Below are positions 18,371 through 28,384 of a stretch of DNA of 64,000 nt, piece after piece. Source of the stretch: G965207345 sp965207345 (lineage in GTDB: Bacteria; Pseudomonadota; Gammaproteobacteria; PS1; Pseudothioglobaceae). The position numbers and the translations under genes were made by a program. Numbering within the stretch: the stretch's first letter is position 1; each line of letters starts with the position of its first letter. Location: the NCBI GenBank assembly GCA_965207345.1, contig OZ242280.1:62001-126000 (forward strand), read 5' to 3'. The notes below the pieces were generated by a model. It saw nothing but the letters and a program-made list of their open reading frames with translations. It ran no database searches and was not told where the DNA came from.

Positions 18371-19408
18371 ATGACCAAGAAAACTGTATTTGTATTTGGT
18401 GCAGGAGCAAGCCAAGAAGCAGATTTGCCAACTGGAGAAGAATTAAAATCAAAAATAGTAGATCTATTTAACATAAAAGAGGTTACAAGTATGGCATGAA
18501 AGCATCGTAGTATAAAAGATGAAATACTACTAGATGCTTTACGGCAAAAAGCAAATTTATCAGGCGAAAATATAAATCCTTACCTAGATGCAGCTCAGGA
18601 TATTTGTAATGCACTACCACTTGCTATTTCAATTGATCATTTCATAGATGCACGTAAAGATAATAAAAAAATAGAACTTTGTGGAAAGTTAGCTATTATA
18701 TATTCTATTCTTGAGGCTGAAAGGAAGAGTTTCCTTGCCTTAGTTCAAGGAGGATTTAATTTCGCCAATGGACTTGAGAAGACATGGTATATCCCTTTTT
18801 TTCAGCGCTTAACTGAAAATTGTACTAAGGATGAACTCCCTGAGCGCCTTAAACACATAACACTCATAATCTTTAATTATGATAGATGTATTGAGCATTT
18901 TCTACTTCATGCTCTCAAACATTATTACAATATTTCCGATAAAAAATCAGCTAATCTAGTAAAAGAAATAAAGATTTACCATCCTTATGGTCAAGTTGGC
19001 ACTCTTCCACAGATGGAGCATGGATCAGTTGATTTTGGTGCAACATCTCAACTTGAAAATATTTTATATCTTGTACCAAAAATTAAAACCTTCACAGAAG
19101 GAATAGATCCAAAATCTAGTGAAATTACCCAGATTAAAGATAATATGGATGAGGCTGATCGCTTAGTTTTTGTCGGGTTTCACTTCCATGAACTAAATAT
19201 GCAACTGATAAATCCTGGTAATCGGGATAAGCGTATAAAGCGAGAGTGTTTTGCAACTGCGTATGGTATATCCTCTAGCGATCAAGAAGCCATCAAGGAG
19301 GATGTGAATAATCTTTATCCTGGAAGGAATACTGATGTGAAAATATCATCCTCTACATGTAGTAAATTTTTTAAAGAACATGAAAAAGGTTTATCATTTC
19401 AAGAGTAG
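18371..19408 (+). pseudogene. SIR2-like protein gene with internal TGA
   Basis: ATG 18371, preceded by AAGGAGAGAG, opens a frame that begins KKTVFVFGAGASQEADLPTG, the nucleotide-binding opening of SIR2-like domains. TGA at 18497-18499 (codon 43) interrupts it, and the same frame then runs to 19408, giving 345 codons without the stop. Later segments LIIFNYDRCIEHFL and KIYHPYGQVG fit the SIR2_2 family, in which NAD is bound and often hydrolysed in antiphage proteins. A single G-to-A change from TGG would explain the stop. No frame loss elsewhere, so the inactivation is recent or a stop readthrough is used; nothing supports selenocysteine. An ATG at 19013 could only give a 131-residue tail. Confidence 0.75.
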
Positions 19409-19603
19409 TATTTAAAATACCAAGCTTTACCTATTCATGGTGTTTTTCTATGATGCTTAACAGGCTTATGAGCATTGATAAATTTAGGAATTCATGTATT
19501 TAATGCCACAAATGTTATTTAGCTCTTATCTTAAAACGCTGGTTTAATTCTGTTTTTGATGGTTGCCTGTCAGGCTTCCTCGTTTTTTGCTTTGGTCTAT
19601 AAT

Positions 19604-19917
19604 TCATTATAAAAAATGGCTAATTATACCAAGCGATTCTTAGCTTTTTTTTGTTAAAATAATTAGGTTTTATGCAAATAATTTTTTCATTTTTTAAAAT
19701 ATTTCTGCTGATATTTTTTAACTAGTTAAATCTATCACCTCTACAAAAAATATTAAAATTAGTCTACCTTCATGCTTTTAATGGCTAACTAAAATAGTTA
19801 GTAGCATTTTTACTATATTTTATAATATTTACTTATGATTATTTTGCATCATTCTAGTTACGATTTAGCAAAAGAAATTGCCACTCTTTTTGATATGCGT
19901 TTTAATTATTATAAAAA
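19604..19917. repeat. Right direct repeat, at intact serB
   Basis: This is the counterpart of 12451-12763. It begins at TCATTATAAAAAATGG and ends in TATAAAAAG inside serB codon 28. This copy continues into the full gene, so it is the functional promoter of serB. The stretch 19409-19603 between the SIR2-like gene and the repeat contains only a 28-codon minus-strand coding-like piece that I cannot assign. Confidence 0.9.
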
Positions 19918-20683
19918 GTTTAGCAGTTTGTTAAATAATTCACCTGCTCCCCATCCAGATTTTGATTTAGAAAAAATACGCAAAAAATATCAGCTAGACA
20001 TTAACTATTATCCCAAAACATTTGATTTTAGAAAAACATCGCTTTTTATTAGTGATATGGATTCAACACTTATTAGTATTGAATGTATTGATGAAATGGC
20101 AAAACAAGCTGGTGTTTATGAGCAAGTTAAAAAAATAACGATGCGTGCTATGCAAGGTAACCTTGATTTTTACAGTGCGCTCAAGATGCGTTTAGCTCTG
20201 CTTGCTGGGCTTTCGTGCAAAGATTTATTATATGTTTATGAAAAAAAATTAAAATTTCATTGTGGTGTTGAGAGGCTTGTGAAATTTTTGCGTGTGCAAA
20301 ATATACGCACTGCTTTAGTTTCAGGTGGGTTTGATTTTTTTGCAATACGCGTTTTAAATACGCTTAAAATGGATGATTATTTAGCAAATAAACTAGAGAT
20401 TAAGGATAATAAACTAACAGGCAAAACTTTTGGCTTAGTAGTTGGTGGCAGAGAGAAAGCAGATTTTTTAGGCACATTATGCACTAAATATCGCCTGCCT
20501 TTGAATACAACGATTGCTGTGGGTGATGGAAGCAATGATTTACTAATGATGAAAAAAGCAGGTTTGAGTGTTGCTTATCGCGGGAAAAAGCGCGTGCGTG
20601 AAATAGCGGATGTGGTTATTGATTATGGCTGCTTAGATTGTCTTAAACATTTTTTTACCCTCTCTTTGGCTGATAATCTATGA
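19835..20683 (+). CDS. serB: Phosphoserine phosphatase
   Basis: A 282-residue HAD-superfamily enzyme that performs the last step of serine synthesis, phosphoserine to serine. Motif I is DMDSTLISIECIDEMAKQAG (catalytic Asp near residue 73), motif II is LVSGGFDFFA, and motif III/IV includes VGDGSNDLLMMKKAG. The N-terminal part is about 40 residues shorter than in E. coli SerB. The stop overlaps the start of ccmF by 4 bases (ATGA), so the two are coupled. Its first 27 codons and upstream region are duplicated at 12451-12763. Confidence 0.95.
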   Translation: MIILHHSSYDLAKEIATLFDMRFNYYKKFSSLLNNSPAPHPDFDLEKIRKKYQLDINYYPKTFDFRKTSLFISDMDSTLISIECIDEMAKQAGVYEQVKKITMRAMQGNLDFYSALKMRLALLAGLSCKDLLYVYEKKLKFHCGVERLVKFLRVQNIRTALVSGGFDFFAIRVLNTLKMDDYLANKLEIKDNKLTGKTFGLVVGGREKADFLGTLCTKYRLPLNTTIAVGDGSNDLLMMKKAGLSVAYRGKKRVREIADVVIDYGCLDCLKHFFTLSLADNL

Positions 20684-22596
20684 TTGCTGAAATCGGGCAT
20701 TTTGCGCTAATTCTAGCACTTGTTTTCGCTTTAATGCAAGTATTAATTCCAAGCGTGGGCATAATGCGCACTGATGGTGCATTAGTGCGTCTTGCTAAAC
20801 CACTTGTTTGGGGGCAATTTTTTTGGCTGTTATTGGCTTTTCTAGTATTGGCATTTTCGTTTTTAAATAACGATTTTTCTTTAGTTTACGTGGCAAATAA
20901 TTCAAATCGGGCATTGCCAATAATTTATAAAATATCAGCAGTATGGGGCGCGCACGAAGGCTCACTACTATTATGGGCACTTATTCTTGGAGTCTGGACT
21001 GTAGCAGTTACACTTTTTTCTAAGCGATTACCGATTTTAATGTCCACGCAAATTTTAGTTATTTTGGGTTTGGTGAGTATTGGATTTTTATTGTTTTTAC
21101 TTTTTACTTCTAATCCTTTTTTGCGTATATTTCCTATCCCGCCTGATGGTAATGAACTTAATCCATTACTGCAAGATTTTGGTTTAGCGGTCCATCCACC
21201 AATGCTTTATATGGGTTATGTGGGTATGGCAGTGCCATTTGCATTTGTGTTATCTGCTTTGATTGGTGGCACATTAGATTCAACTTGGCTTCGTTGGTCT
21301 AGGCCCTGGGTTTTGGTTGCTTGGGCGTTTTTAACTGCTGGTATTACACTTGGCAGTTGGTGGGCGTATTATGAATTAGGTTGGGGTGGCTGGTGGTTTT
21401 GGGACCCAGTTGAAAATGCCTCTTTTATGCCTTGGCTTTTAGCAACAGCACTAGTGCACTCTTTAAGCGTTGCTGAAAAAAGATCTGCATTTAAATCTTG
21501 GACGGTATTACTTGCTATTGGTGGCTTCTCTTTAAGTTTGCTGGGTACTTTTTTAGTGCGCTCGGGTGTGCTTACTTCAGTGCATGCCTTTGCTACAGAC
21601 CCTGAGAGAGGGCTTTTTATTTTGCTTTTTTTAACCCTAGTAATTGGAGGTTCATTTTTATTATATGCTTACCGCGTTTCGTTATTAAAAGAACATCATA
21701 ATTTTAGCTTTTTCTCTAGGGAATCGGGTTTGCTTATTAACAATATTACCCTGATTACCGCTATGTTTACAGTGCTTCTAGGCACGCTTTATCCTTTGTT
21801 ATTAGATGCGCTTAATTTAGGCAAAATATCAGTAGGCGCACCTTATTTTTCCGCAGTTTTTATTCCAATTATGTTACCAGCGGTTGTGCTTATGGCAATT
21901 ATTCCTTTTGTGCGCTGGAAATCTGATAATTTTAGGCGTGTATTTTCACAGCTTAAAAAAGTTTGGTTACTAAGTATTATTTTATTGCCTATATTTGTTT
22001 ATTTACTACTAGATAATATAGCACTACTAATTGCAGTGATGCTTTTTACTTGGATTAGCCTACATAGCTTGTGGCTAGTTGTGCGCCGTTTTAGAGATAG
22101 TAAACATTTTAATTTATCATTTTTAGCAATGATAAGTGCACATATAGGAATTGCTGTATTTATCTTAGGTGCAACAATGGTAACGCAGTTTGGCATAGAA
22201 AAAGACGTAAAATTAAGTTTTGGTGAGCAAGTGAATGTTGCCGGTTATGACTTTTATTTGGAGGATGTTAGGGTATTTGAAGCCAAAAATTATAGTGGGC
22301 ACAGAGCTAAAATTATAGTGCGCAAAAATAATAAAGAACTATTTAATTTAGCACCTGAAAAACGCCAATATACAAGTAGCATGCCGATGACAGAGGCAGC
22401 CATTAATACGCAAATATTTAATGATATTTATGTTTCGCTTGGCGAGCCACTTTCAGAGAAATCTTGGAGCGTGCGTATTTATTATAAACCCTTTGTGCGT
22501 TTAATTTGGCTAGGCGGTATTTTAATCACACTCGGTGCTTTGCTAGCAGCATTTGATGGTCGTTATCGTTTTAAAATCAAAACACTCATAAAATGA
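20680..22596 (+). CDS. ccmF: Cytochrome c haem lyase subunit CcmF
   Basis: A 638-residue polytopic inner-membrane protein of normal length. It has the family blocks WGAHEGSLLLW (~88), the tryptophan-rich WWFWDPVENASFMPWLLATA (~237) that handles haem, and a C-terminal periplasmic domain before the last helix. It works with CcmH/CcmI to attach haem to apocytochrome c at the periplasmic face. It follows serB with ATGA overlap and is followed 10 bases later by ccmI; the usual ccmG and ccmH genes do not lie between. Confidence 0.95.
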   Translation: MIAEIGHFALILALVFALMQVLIPSVGIMRTDGALVRLAKPLVWGQFFWLLLAFLVLAFSFLNNDFSLVYVANNSNRALPIIYKISAVWGAHEGSLLLWALILGVWTVAVTLFSKRLPILMSTQILVILGLVSIGFLLFLLFTSNPFLRIFPIPPDGNELNPLLQDFGLAVHPPMLYMGYVGMAVPFAFVLSALIGGTLDSTWLRWSRPWVLVAWAFLTAGITLGSWWAYYELGWGGWWFWDPVENASFMPWLLATALVHSLSVAEKRSAFKSWTVLLAIGGFSLSLLGTFLVRSGVLTSVHAFATDPERGLFILLFLTLVIGGSFLLYAYRVSLLKEHHNFSFFSRESGLLINNITLITAMFTVLLGTLYPLLLDALNLGKISVGAPYFSAVFIPIMLPAVVLMAIIPFVRWKSDNFRRVFSQLKKVWLLSIILLPIFVYLLLDNIALLIAVMLFTWISLHSLWLVVRRFRDSKHFNLSFLAMISAHIGIAVFILGATMVTQFGIEKDVKLSFGEQVNVAGYDFYLEDVRVFEAKNYSGHRAKIIVRKNNKELFNLAPEKRQYTSSMPMTEAAINTQIFNDIYVSLGEPLSEKSWSVRIYYKPFVRLIWLGGILITLGALLAAFDGRYRFKIKTLIK

Positions 22597-22606
22597 GGGC
22601 GCACGT

Positions 22607-23827
22607 ATGCTAGTTTTTATATTAGTGATACTTGTTATTATTTCTATATCTTATGTGGTATTTTTTATTTATCAGCCGTTTGAACATAAATATCTTACTT
22701 CAAGTGATAGCAATATTCTGCTTGGTAAAGTTAAACTTAAAGAATTGAGCGATGATATAAAGCAAGGCACACTCAGCAAAAAAGTCCTAACAGAAGCCAA
22801 GCTTGATATTCATAGCACACTTGCACATGAATTGGAAAAAAAACAAAAAACTTTAAGTGATAAGCATGCCTTTAATCCGCTTTTAGTTATTTTATTTGTG
22901 GCAGTTTTTACCTCCCTTATTGCAACTACTTTATATGGCGGATTGGGTGTTTTTGATATTGAAAAAAAGCTAGATACCTTGGACGCTATTACTAGCATTT
23001 CGCAGTTAGAAGATTATATAGAGCGTCATCCTGATAATGTGCTTGCCCTTAAAAGCCTAGCTCGTGCCTATTTTGCAGATAATGATCTAGCACACTCAGA
23101 AGAGATCTACAAACGTGCTTATGATTTAAACAAAATGCAAAATAAAACCGATGTTGAATTAATCATTGAATACGCAAGCGTTATTGGAGCAAGACAAAAT
23201 AATGATTTAGCAGGAATGCCTGCGCGTTTAATTAAAGAAGCATTGATATTTGATAGTAATAATATTAGCGCCCTATATCTAGCAGGTTTAGTAGCCTATC
23301 AACAAGGGCAATTTGCCCTCGCTAAAACCACTTTGCACCGAGCACGCGCACAAATGGAGGTAGGTAGTGCAGATTACGAAATGCTAAATACACAAATTGA
23401 TGCACTAGATAAAGAGTTTAGCTTAATAAACAATCAAAAACAGGTGCAAAACAAAAATACCCAAGATGTAGCAAAAGACACGCACATACGAAAAATTATA
23501 GTCCATCCTAATATTTCAGATGCAGTTAAGAAAAAATTTCATATAGATGATTTTGTTCTTATTTACGCCAAAGCAGCATATACTCGCCCCATACCAATTG
23601 CTATTAGAAAATTTAGGCTAAAAGCACTGCCCGAAGAGGTAGTATTAAGTGATAAAGATGCAATGCTAGAAGGCGTGAATTTGACCAGTGCGAGCACAGT
23701 AATTGTTGTTTTACGCCTTAGTAAAACAGGCTTAGCAATAAAGCAAGCAGGTGATATTGAAGCACAAAGTATAGTAATTGATTTAAGCAAAAATCCAACA
23801 CCCACTTTAAATTTAATGCTCAAATAA
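22607..23827 (+). CDS. ccmI: Cytochrome c biogenesis factor CcmI
   Basis: A 406-residue protein with the CcmI architecture: a membrane helix at the N-terminus (residues 1-20), a cytoplasmic loop, a second helix near 90-112 (LLVILFVAVFTSLIATTLYG), then TPR-like repeats (ALKSLARAYFADNDLAHSEE; ALYLAGLVAYQQGQF). The C-terminal domain carries HPNISDAVKKKFH and RPIPIAIRKFRLKALPEEVV, as in NrfG/CcmI. It chaperones apocytochromes to the haem lyase. Transcribed with serB and ccmF. Confidence 0.9.
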   Translation: MLVFILVILVIISISYVVFFIYQPFEHKYLTSSDSNILLGKVKLKELSDDIKQGTLSKKVLTEAKLDIHSTLAHELEKKQKTLSDKHAFNPLLVILFVAVFTSLIATTLYGGLGVFDIEKKLDTLDAITSISQLEDYIERHPDNVLALKSLARAYFADNDLAHSEEIYKRAYDLNKMQNKTDVELIIEYASVIGARQNNDLAGMPARLIKEALIFDSNNISALYLAGLVAYQQGQFALAKTTLHRARAQMEVGSADYEMLNTQIDALDKEFSLINNQKQVQNKNTQDVAKDTHIRKIIVHPNISDAVKKKFHIDDFVLIYAKAAYTRPIPIAIRKFRLKALPEEVVLSDKDAMLEGVNLTSASTVIVVLRLSKTGLAIKQAGDIEAQSIVIDLSKNPTPTLNLMLK

Positions 23828-24015
23828 ATCAATTCTAAGGATTACATTTTTTATTAAATAAAGTCTCTGACCACATAACCACAGTTTGATTTGAAAAATT
23901 CAAAGTTAAAATATTTTTAATGGTTGCTTAATGAATATTTAATGACTTCTTATTAACTATTTTAATATGTGTTAAATATCCATTATGAGTAATTATGTGT
24001 ATTGCACCTGCATAC

Positions 24016-25410
24016 TTAAATTTGACGTAAAAATGCTCTATTATTTCTTTTCTCTTCTTTCTCTGCTTGAATTCTTTCAAACTTCTCCCAGTCCTTAGCA
24101 ATAATTGCCTGCATTTCTTCACTATCCTCTAAAACACCAGTAATAATTCCCTTAGGTAATTTATGGCTAATTCCTTTACCTTCATTCTCTTTTATAATCT
24201 TTTGCATTCTTTGATACCAAATATCATCTAAATAAGCTCTAGCAATTCTATACTTTGAATTGTTTTGTTATCTAATGGACCTGCAAATACTACATATTTC
24301 TAATTCAGTATCTTTACCAATACGCTTCTTCAAGTGAAAAACCTTTTGTATCTTGACAATGTACTATCCCAAAATCTGCTCCTTGACATTGAGTCCAAGA
24401 AAATTTCCTTGAAATTGAACTCCAACAAAAACTGCTCCTTGACATTGAGCATGCCAAAAATTTGCCCCTTGACACTCTGCATTCGAAAAATATGCCCCTT
24501 GACATTGAGTATACCTAAAATCTTGCCCCTTGACATCGAGCATTTGCTTCCAAAAAATCCATGCTCCTTGACATTGAGCTCCCAAAAACTTGCTTTTTGC
24601 AACCCTTGACATCTTTGAGTGAGTTTGCCCAAAAAATCTGCTCCTTGACATTGCACCCGCAAAATTTGCTTGAGCATCCAAAAATGTGCTTTTTGACACT
24701 GTGCGCTATTAAAATGTGCTTTTTGACACTGAGCACGCCAAAAACTTGCTCCTTGACATTGAGCATAGTAAAATTTGCTCCTTGACACTCTGCATTCGAA
24801 AAATTGCTCCTTGACAATGAGCACTCACAAAATCTGCCTCTGCTAGAAAAGCATAACTTAAATCAGCCCGTTCTAATTCTTTATTAAATTTATGATATAA
24901 ACCATTTTTTTTAAATAATAAATTAATGGTAGTTTGAATTTCATTGGATGGTCTATCTTTGTATGTTTTCTTGATAATTTTCTTCTTTAGTTTTTGAACG
25001 AATATGTGAGCAAAGGATCTGGGCAATTTCTTTGCGATATTTCTTTTCATCTGAAGCTAGATGGAAAAGTGAATAAATCGCCCCAGTCCTAGCTGAGGTT
25101 TCACTACTTCCTAGTAAATTAACCGCAGTAGTAAATCTTTCATCTACCTGCTGTTGCTTAATTTGTATAACTTGTTCTTCTTGGTATATAACACGCATAA
25201 AAAATAATACTAAACCAATAACTGCAATAATAAAACTAACAGCATTGACTAAAGTTACTTCACTTTTATTAAAAAAAAATTATACTATATAACTATCTAA
25301 TAATGACAAAACAATAAAACAACAATAATAAACACAACAATAATAACCACAGCACGATATTTTAACCTGTGTTTTTTAAGGTGTTGTTTTAATTTAAAAA
25401 TTTGTTGCAT
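24016..25410 (-). pseudogene. Pentapeptide-repeat membrane protein, copy 1, frameshifted
   Basis: The original gene ran from ATG 25410 (MQQIFKLKQHLKKHRLKYR) to about 24016. Pieces in order: a first hydrophobic helix (AVVIIVVFIIVVLLF), a second (VSFIIAVIGLVLFF), a coiled linker (QEEQVIQIKQQQVDE), a helical segment FTTAVNLLGSSETSARTGAI, then many A(D/N)F pentapeptides of the type ECQGANF, and a tail IIKENEGKG...GVLEDSEEMQAIIAKDWEKF. Several frameshifts and a stop split these. The pentapeptide part forms a right-handed beta-helix in related proteins. Copy 2 at 25607-27058 has the same plan, so this is a tandem duplication in decay. Confidence 0.75.
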
Positions 25411-25606
25411 TATTTGTAAGCCACAGTTTGTTACAAATTTCAATTTTAAAATGTTTTTAATTGCCACTTAATAAACATTTAATTATTTTTTATTAACTAT
25501 TTTAAAATGACTTCTTATTAACTATTTTAATATGTGTTAAATATCCATTATTAGTAACTGTGTGTATTGCACCTGCATACTTAAATTTGACGTAAAAAAT
25601 GCTCTA

Positions 25607-27058
25607 TTATTTCTTTTTCTTCTCTGCTTGAATTCTTCTAAACTTCTCCCAGTCCTTAGCAATAATTGCTTGCATTTCTTCACTATCCTCTAAAACACCA
25701 GTAATAATTCCCTTAGGTAATTTATAGTCAAATTTTTTACCTTCATTCTCTTTTATAATCTCTTGTATTCTTTCATACCAAATATTATCTAAATAAGCTC
25801 TAGCAAGTTCTATAATTTGAATTGTTTCGTTGTCTAATGCACCTGCAAATATCATATTATCTAATTCAGTATTTTTACCAATGCGCTTCTCAAGCATTAA
25901 ACTTTCCACAGCACTATAAGCTCCTTGACAATGAGTATTTTTAAAATAAGCTCCTTGACATTGAGTATTTTTAAAATATGCCCCTTGACATTGCGTATCC
26001 AAAAAACTTGCTCCTTGACATTGGGTATGACTAAAATATGCCCCTTGACACTCTGCATTCTTAAAATCTGCTCCTTGACACTCTGCATTCATAAGATGTG
26101 CCCCTTGAAATTGAGTATGTTGAAATTTTGCCTCTTGAAGTTGAGCATGGTAAAATTTTGCCTCTTGACATTGAGCGTGGTGAAATTTTGCCTCTATAAA
26201 TTGAGCTCCAAAAAAATCTGCCCTTTGACATGAGCACCCGAAAAATCTGCCCTTTGACAATGAGCACCCGAAAAATCTGCCCTTTGACAATGAGCACCCG
26301 AAAAATCTGCCCTTTGACAATGAGCACCCGAAAAATCTGCCCTTTGACAATGAGCACCCGAAAAATCTGCCCCTGCTAGAAAAGCATAACTTAAATCAGC
26401 CCGTTCTAATTCTTTATTAAATCTATGATATAAACCATTTGTTTTAAATAATAAATTAATGGTAGTTTGAATTTCATTGGATGGCTTCTCTTTGTATGTT
26501 TTTTGATAATCTTTTTCTTCGGTTTTTGAACGAATATGTGAGCAAAGGTTTCGGGCAATTTCCTTGCGGTATTTTATCTTATTAAGGCTAGATGGAAAAA
26601 TGAATGAATCGCCCCAATCCTAACTGAGGTTTCACTACTCCCTAGTAAACTAACCGCAGTAGTAAATTCTTCATCTATCTGCCGCTCAATTTGTTCTTGC
26701 TGTTGATTAAGCTGTTTATTTTGTATATCAACTTGTTTTTCTTGGTGTTTAACACGCCTAAAAAATAATACTAAACCAATAACTGCAATCACTCCACTAA
26801 TAAAATTAACAAATGTTATTCTTTTTATATCAATATAAAAAACAATAAAAGCTACTATCAATAAGACTATAGCAAATAAAGAAATACATACATGCCTATA
26901 ATCAAAGCAACGTTTTTTCGTTTTCTCCCAGTAATTTTTCAAGTATTGCTCAAAAGATTTTAATAAAGAAATACATACATGCCTACCATCAAAGTAGTAT
27001 TTTTTCGTTTTCTCCCAGTAATTTTTCAAGTGTTTTTTAATTTAAAAATTTGTTGCAT
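25607..27058 (-). pseudogene. Pentapeptide-repeat membrane protein, copy 2, frameshifted
   Basis: Same architecture as copy 1. ATG 27058 begins MQQIFKLK and is frameshifted by a poly-A tract. The open part from TTG 27029 (151 codons) has an internally duplicated KNYWEKTKK...RHVCISL block, two hydrophobic helices and a QEKQVDIQNKQLNQQQEQIE coiled coil. It breaks near 26580 (codons then continue NKIKYRKEIARNLCSHIRSK), runs into GAHCQRADFS repeats, and shifts again near 26230, where a 30-bp unit has lost one base (TGACATGAGC instead of TGACAATGAGC). The last part, 25607-26226, holds about 20 pentapeptides and the conserved tail. At least three lesions; no intact product. Confidence 0.75.
26223..26366. 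repeat. 30-bp tandem repeat inside pentapeptide gene
   Basis: About five units of CTTTGACAATGAGCACCCGA plus AAAATCTGCC follow each other almost perfectly, encoding GAHCQRADFS on the minus strand. The leftmost unit lacks one A, which causes a frameshift. Perfect identity between units indicates very recent slippage or unequal exchange. Confidence 0.9.
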
Positions 27059-27091
27059 TATTTGTAAGCCACAGTTTGTTACAAAGCAATT

Positions 27092-27187
27092 TTAAAATGT
27101 TTTTAATTGCCACTTAATAAACCACATTGCACTATATATTAACCAGTGTTTTTTAAAGTATTGTTTTAACTTAAAAATTTGTTGCAT
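27092..27187 (-). pseudogene. N-terminal stub of a third pentapeptide-type gene
   Basis: ATG 27187 reads MQQIFKLKQYFKKHWLIYSA and stops after 31 codons. It repeats the N-terminal start of copies 1 and 2. The upstream and downstream flanks also share the TAAGCCACAGTTTGTTACAAA motif seen at the other copies (near 25418 and 27065). It looks like the leftover 5' end of a third tandem copy. Confidence 0.6.
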
Positions 27188-27189
27188 TA

Positions 27190-27611
27190 TATTTTCCCAA
27201 AAGACCCCACAAATTTCTACTATTATGGATAAAGTAAATGTCACTTTATTCTGTGACAAATTCTAAAAGATGCTAATGAATTTTCTACTATTTTGGGTAA
27301 ATTTTTTTATCATACAGCTTTTTGCTTTCCCAGCAGGGTTTAAAAAATATTTTTTGTAAACGGCGTGCCACTTATGTGCAAATTATATTGTAATACTATC
27401 AAAAGGCTAAACGGTAAAGAAAGCGGGTAATACTAAGGCACAAAGCGCAATAAAGTTCAATATTTAAATACAAATCAATTTATTTTTTAATTTTTTTATT
27501 ATTTTCAAAAATTCTAAACGCAAATACACACTAACTAGCTATGATAATTTTATGAAAATGCCCATCTACTTTAAAATAATATTCGTGCTAAACTAGGCGC
27601 GCAAAATATAA
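27190..27611. other. Intergenic stretch without a recognised gene
   Basis: About 420 very A+T-rich bases. I see no ORF of note, no RNA gene and no clear terminator. It contains an imperfect ~23-bp repeat (AATTTCTACTATTATGGATAAA near 27211 and AATTTTCTACTATTTTGGG near 27278), too little to assign a function. Confidence 0.6.
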
Positions 27612-27785
27612 CTAGATTAAATGTTTTTTTAAAAAGGTGTTTACTATTTTTATATGTTTGTAAATATGATTATTTTTTCCGCTTCTGTTGCACTCTTCAT
27701 AATGTTTGTGTTCACTATATAAAAGATATTCAACCATTATTTTCAGGCTTTGTAGTTCGTTATAATTAACTGTTAATTTTTTCAT
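27612..27785 (-). CDS. 57-residue ORF coupled to the HNH gene
   Basis: ATG at 27785 overlaps the TGA stop of the HNH reading frame (ATGA), and the frame runs 57 codons to TAG at 27612. The product begins MKKLTVNYNELQSLKIMVEY and is basic and soluble. No family recognised. The overlap and orientation make it a plausible last gene of the restriction operon, for example a small accessory or control protein, but this is inference from position only. Confidence 0.45.
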   Translation of the reverse strand: MKKLTVNYNELQSLKIMVEYLLYSEHKHYEECNRSGKNNHIYKHIKIVNTFLKKHLI

Positions 27786-28382
27786 ATTTTACATTTAGTT
27801 TCTTTTGTTAAAATTTTCTCTATTTTAATTCTTGTTTTTGTATCTGCAAAATGTGCCATTTTATGATGATGTGCACAAACTACCGATAAATTATCTAGTG
27901 TATCAAGTCCTTCTTTATGTAGGGGGACAATATGATGAACCTCAATATATTTAGTTTTATCTGCTTTATAAAAAGTATTGTTGCATTTTGGATATAAACA
28001 TAACAGTCCTAATTTTTCTTTTGCTAATTTTACTATTTTAGTATTTCTATAATAAGTTTCTCTAGTGTATTCTATTTTTTCCCTATCAGTTTCTTTTGAT
28101 AAGTCAATATTATTTAAATCTTCTTCTTCCTCATTAAGCAAAAAATCAAAATTTTCTCCACCTAATGTATAAAAACCTGCCTTTGTCTAATAAGAAACTT
28201 AAGTAATTTTCATCTCTCAATTCTTGTAACAATCTTCTGACAGTTGCCTGTGGTGTCTTACCACCAATTCCTATAATACTGTAATCTTTATAGTAATCAT
28301 TAATTTGTTTTAAAGAAAAAGTTCTACTACCTTTATTATTGCAATAATCTATCAAAAGTTCTAATAATTTTTGTTGTTGCAT
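27782..28382 (-). pseudogene. HNH restriction endonuclease gene with one frameshift
   Basis: ATG 28382 starts MQQQKLLELLIDYCNNKGSR and a winged-helix-like DNA-binding part (GGKTPQATVRRLLQELRDEN) of 78 residues. Near 28165 a run of T (CAGGTTTTTATAC on the coding strand) shifts the frame; one base fewer would continue YTLGGENFDFLLNEEEED into the second frame. That frame holds the nuclease: CLYPKCNNTFYKADKTKYIE, VHHIVPLHKEGLDTLDNLSV, VCAHHHKMAH, an HNH motif. Restored length is about 200 residues. It follows the methyltransferase remnant, so the two are the R and M halves of a lost system. A TTG at 28141 could start a separate 119-residue nuclease domain. Confidence 0.65.
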
Positions 28383-28384
28383 AA

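Noticed and set aside
18371..18499. Selenocysteine at the TGA in the SIR2-like gene.
   Set aside because: No SECIS-like hairpin seen after the TGA, no selenoprotein family match; a TGG to TGA mutation is simpler.
12451..19917. Composite transposon or prophage with the 313-base repeats as ends.
   Set aside because: The repeats hold only serB promoter/5' sequence, no transposase, terminal inverted repeats or integrase.
24330..24824. Overlapping long ORFs in several frames on both strands (for example 24334-24609 plus strand).
   Set aside because: They are shadow frames of the decayed pentapeptide repeats; the 15/30-base periodicity keeps all frames open.
25925..26233. Plus-strand ORF of 102 codons rich in Leu/Cys/Thr.
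   Set aside because: Antisense reading of pentapeptide repeats, with no ribosome site.
27211..27300. Two similar ~23-base stretches containing AATTTCTACTATT, resembling a Cas12a-type repeat.
   Set aside because: Only two imperfect copies, no regular spacers, no cas genes; A+T-rich chance similarity is enough.
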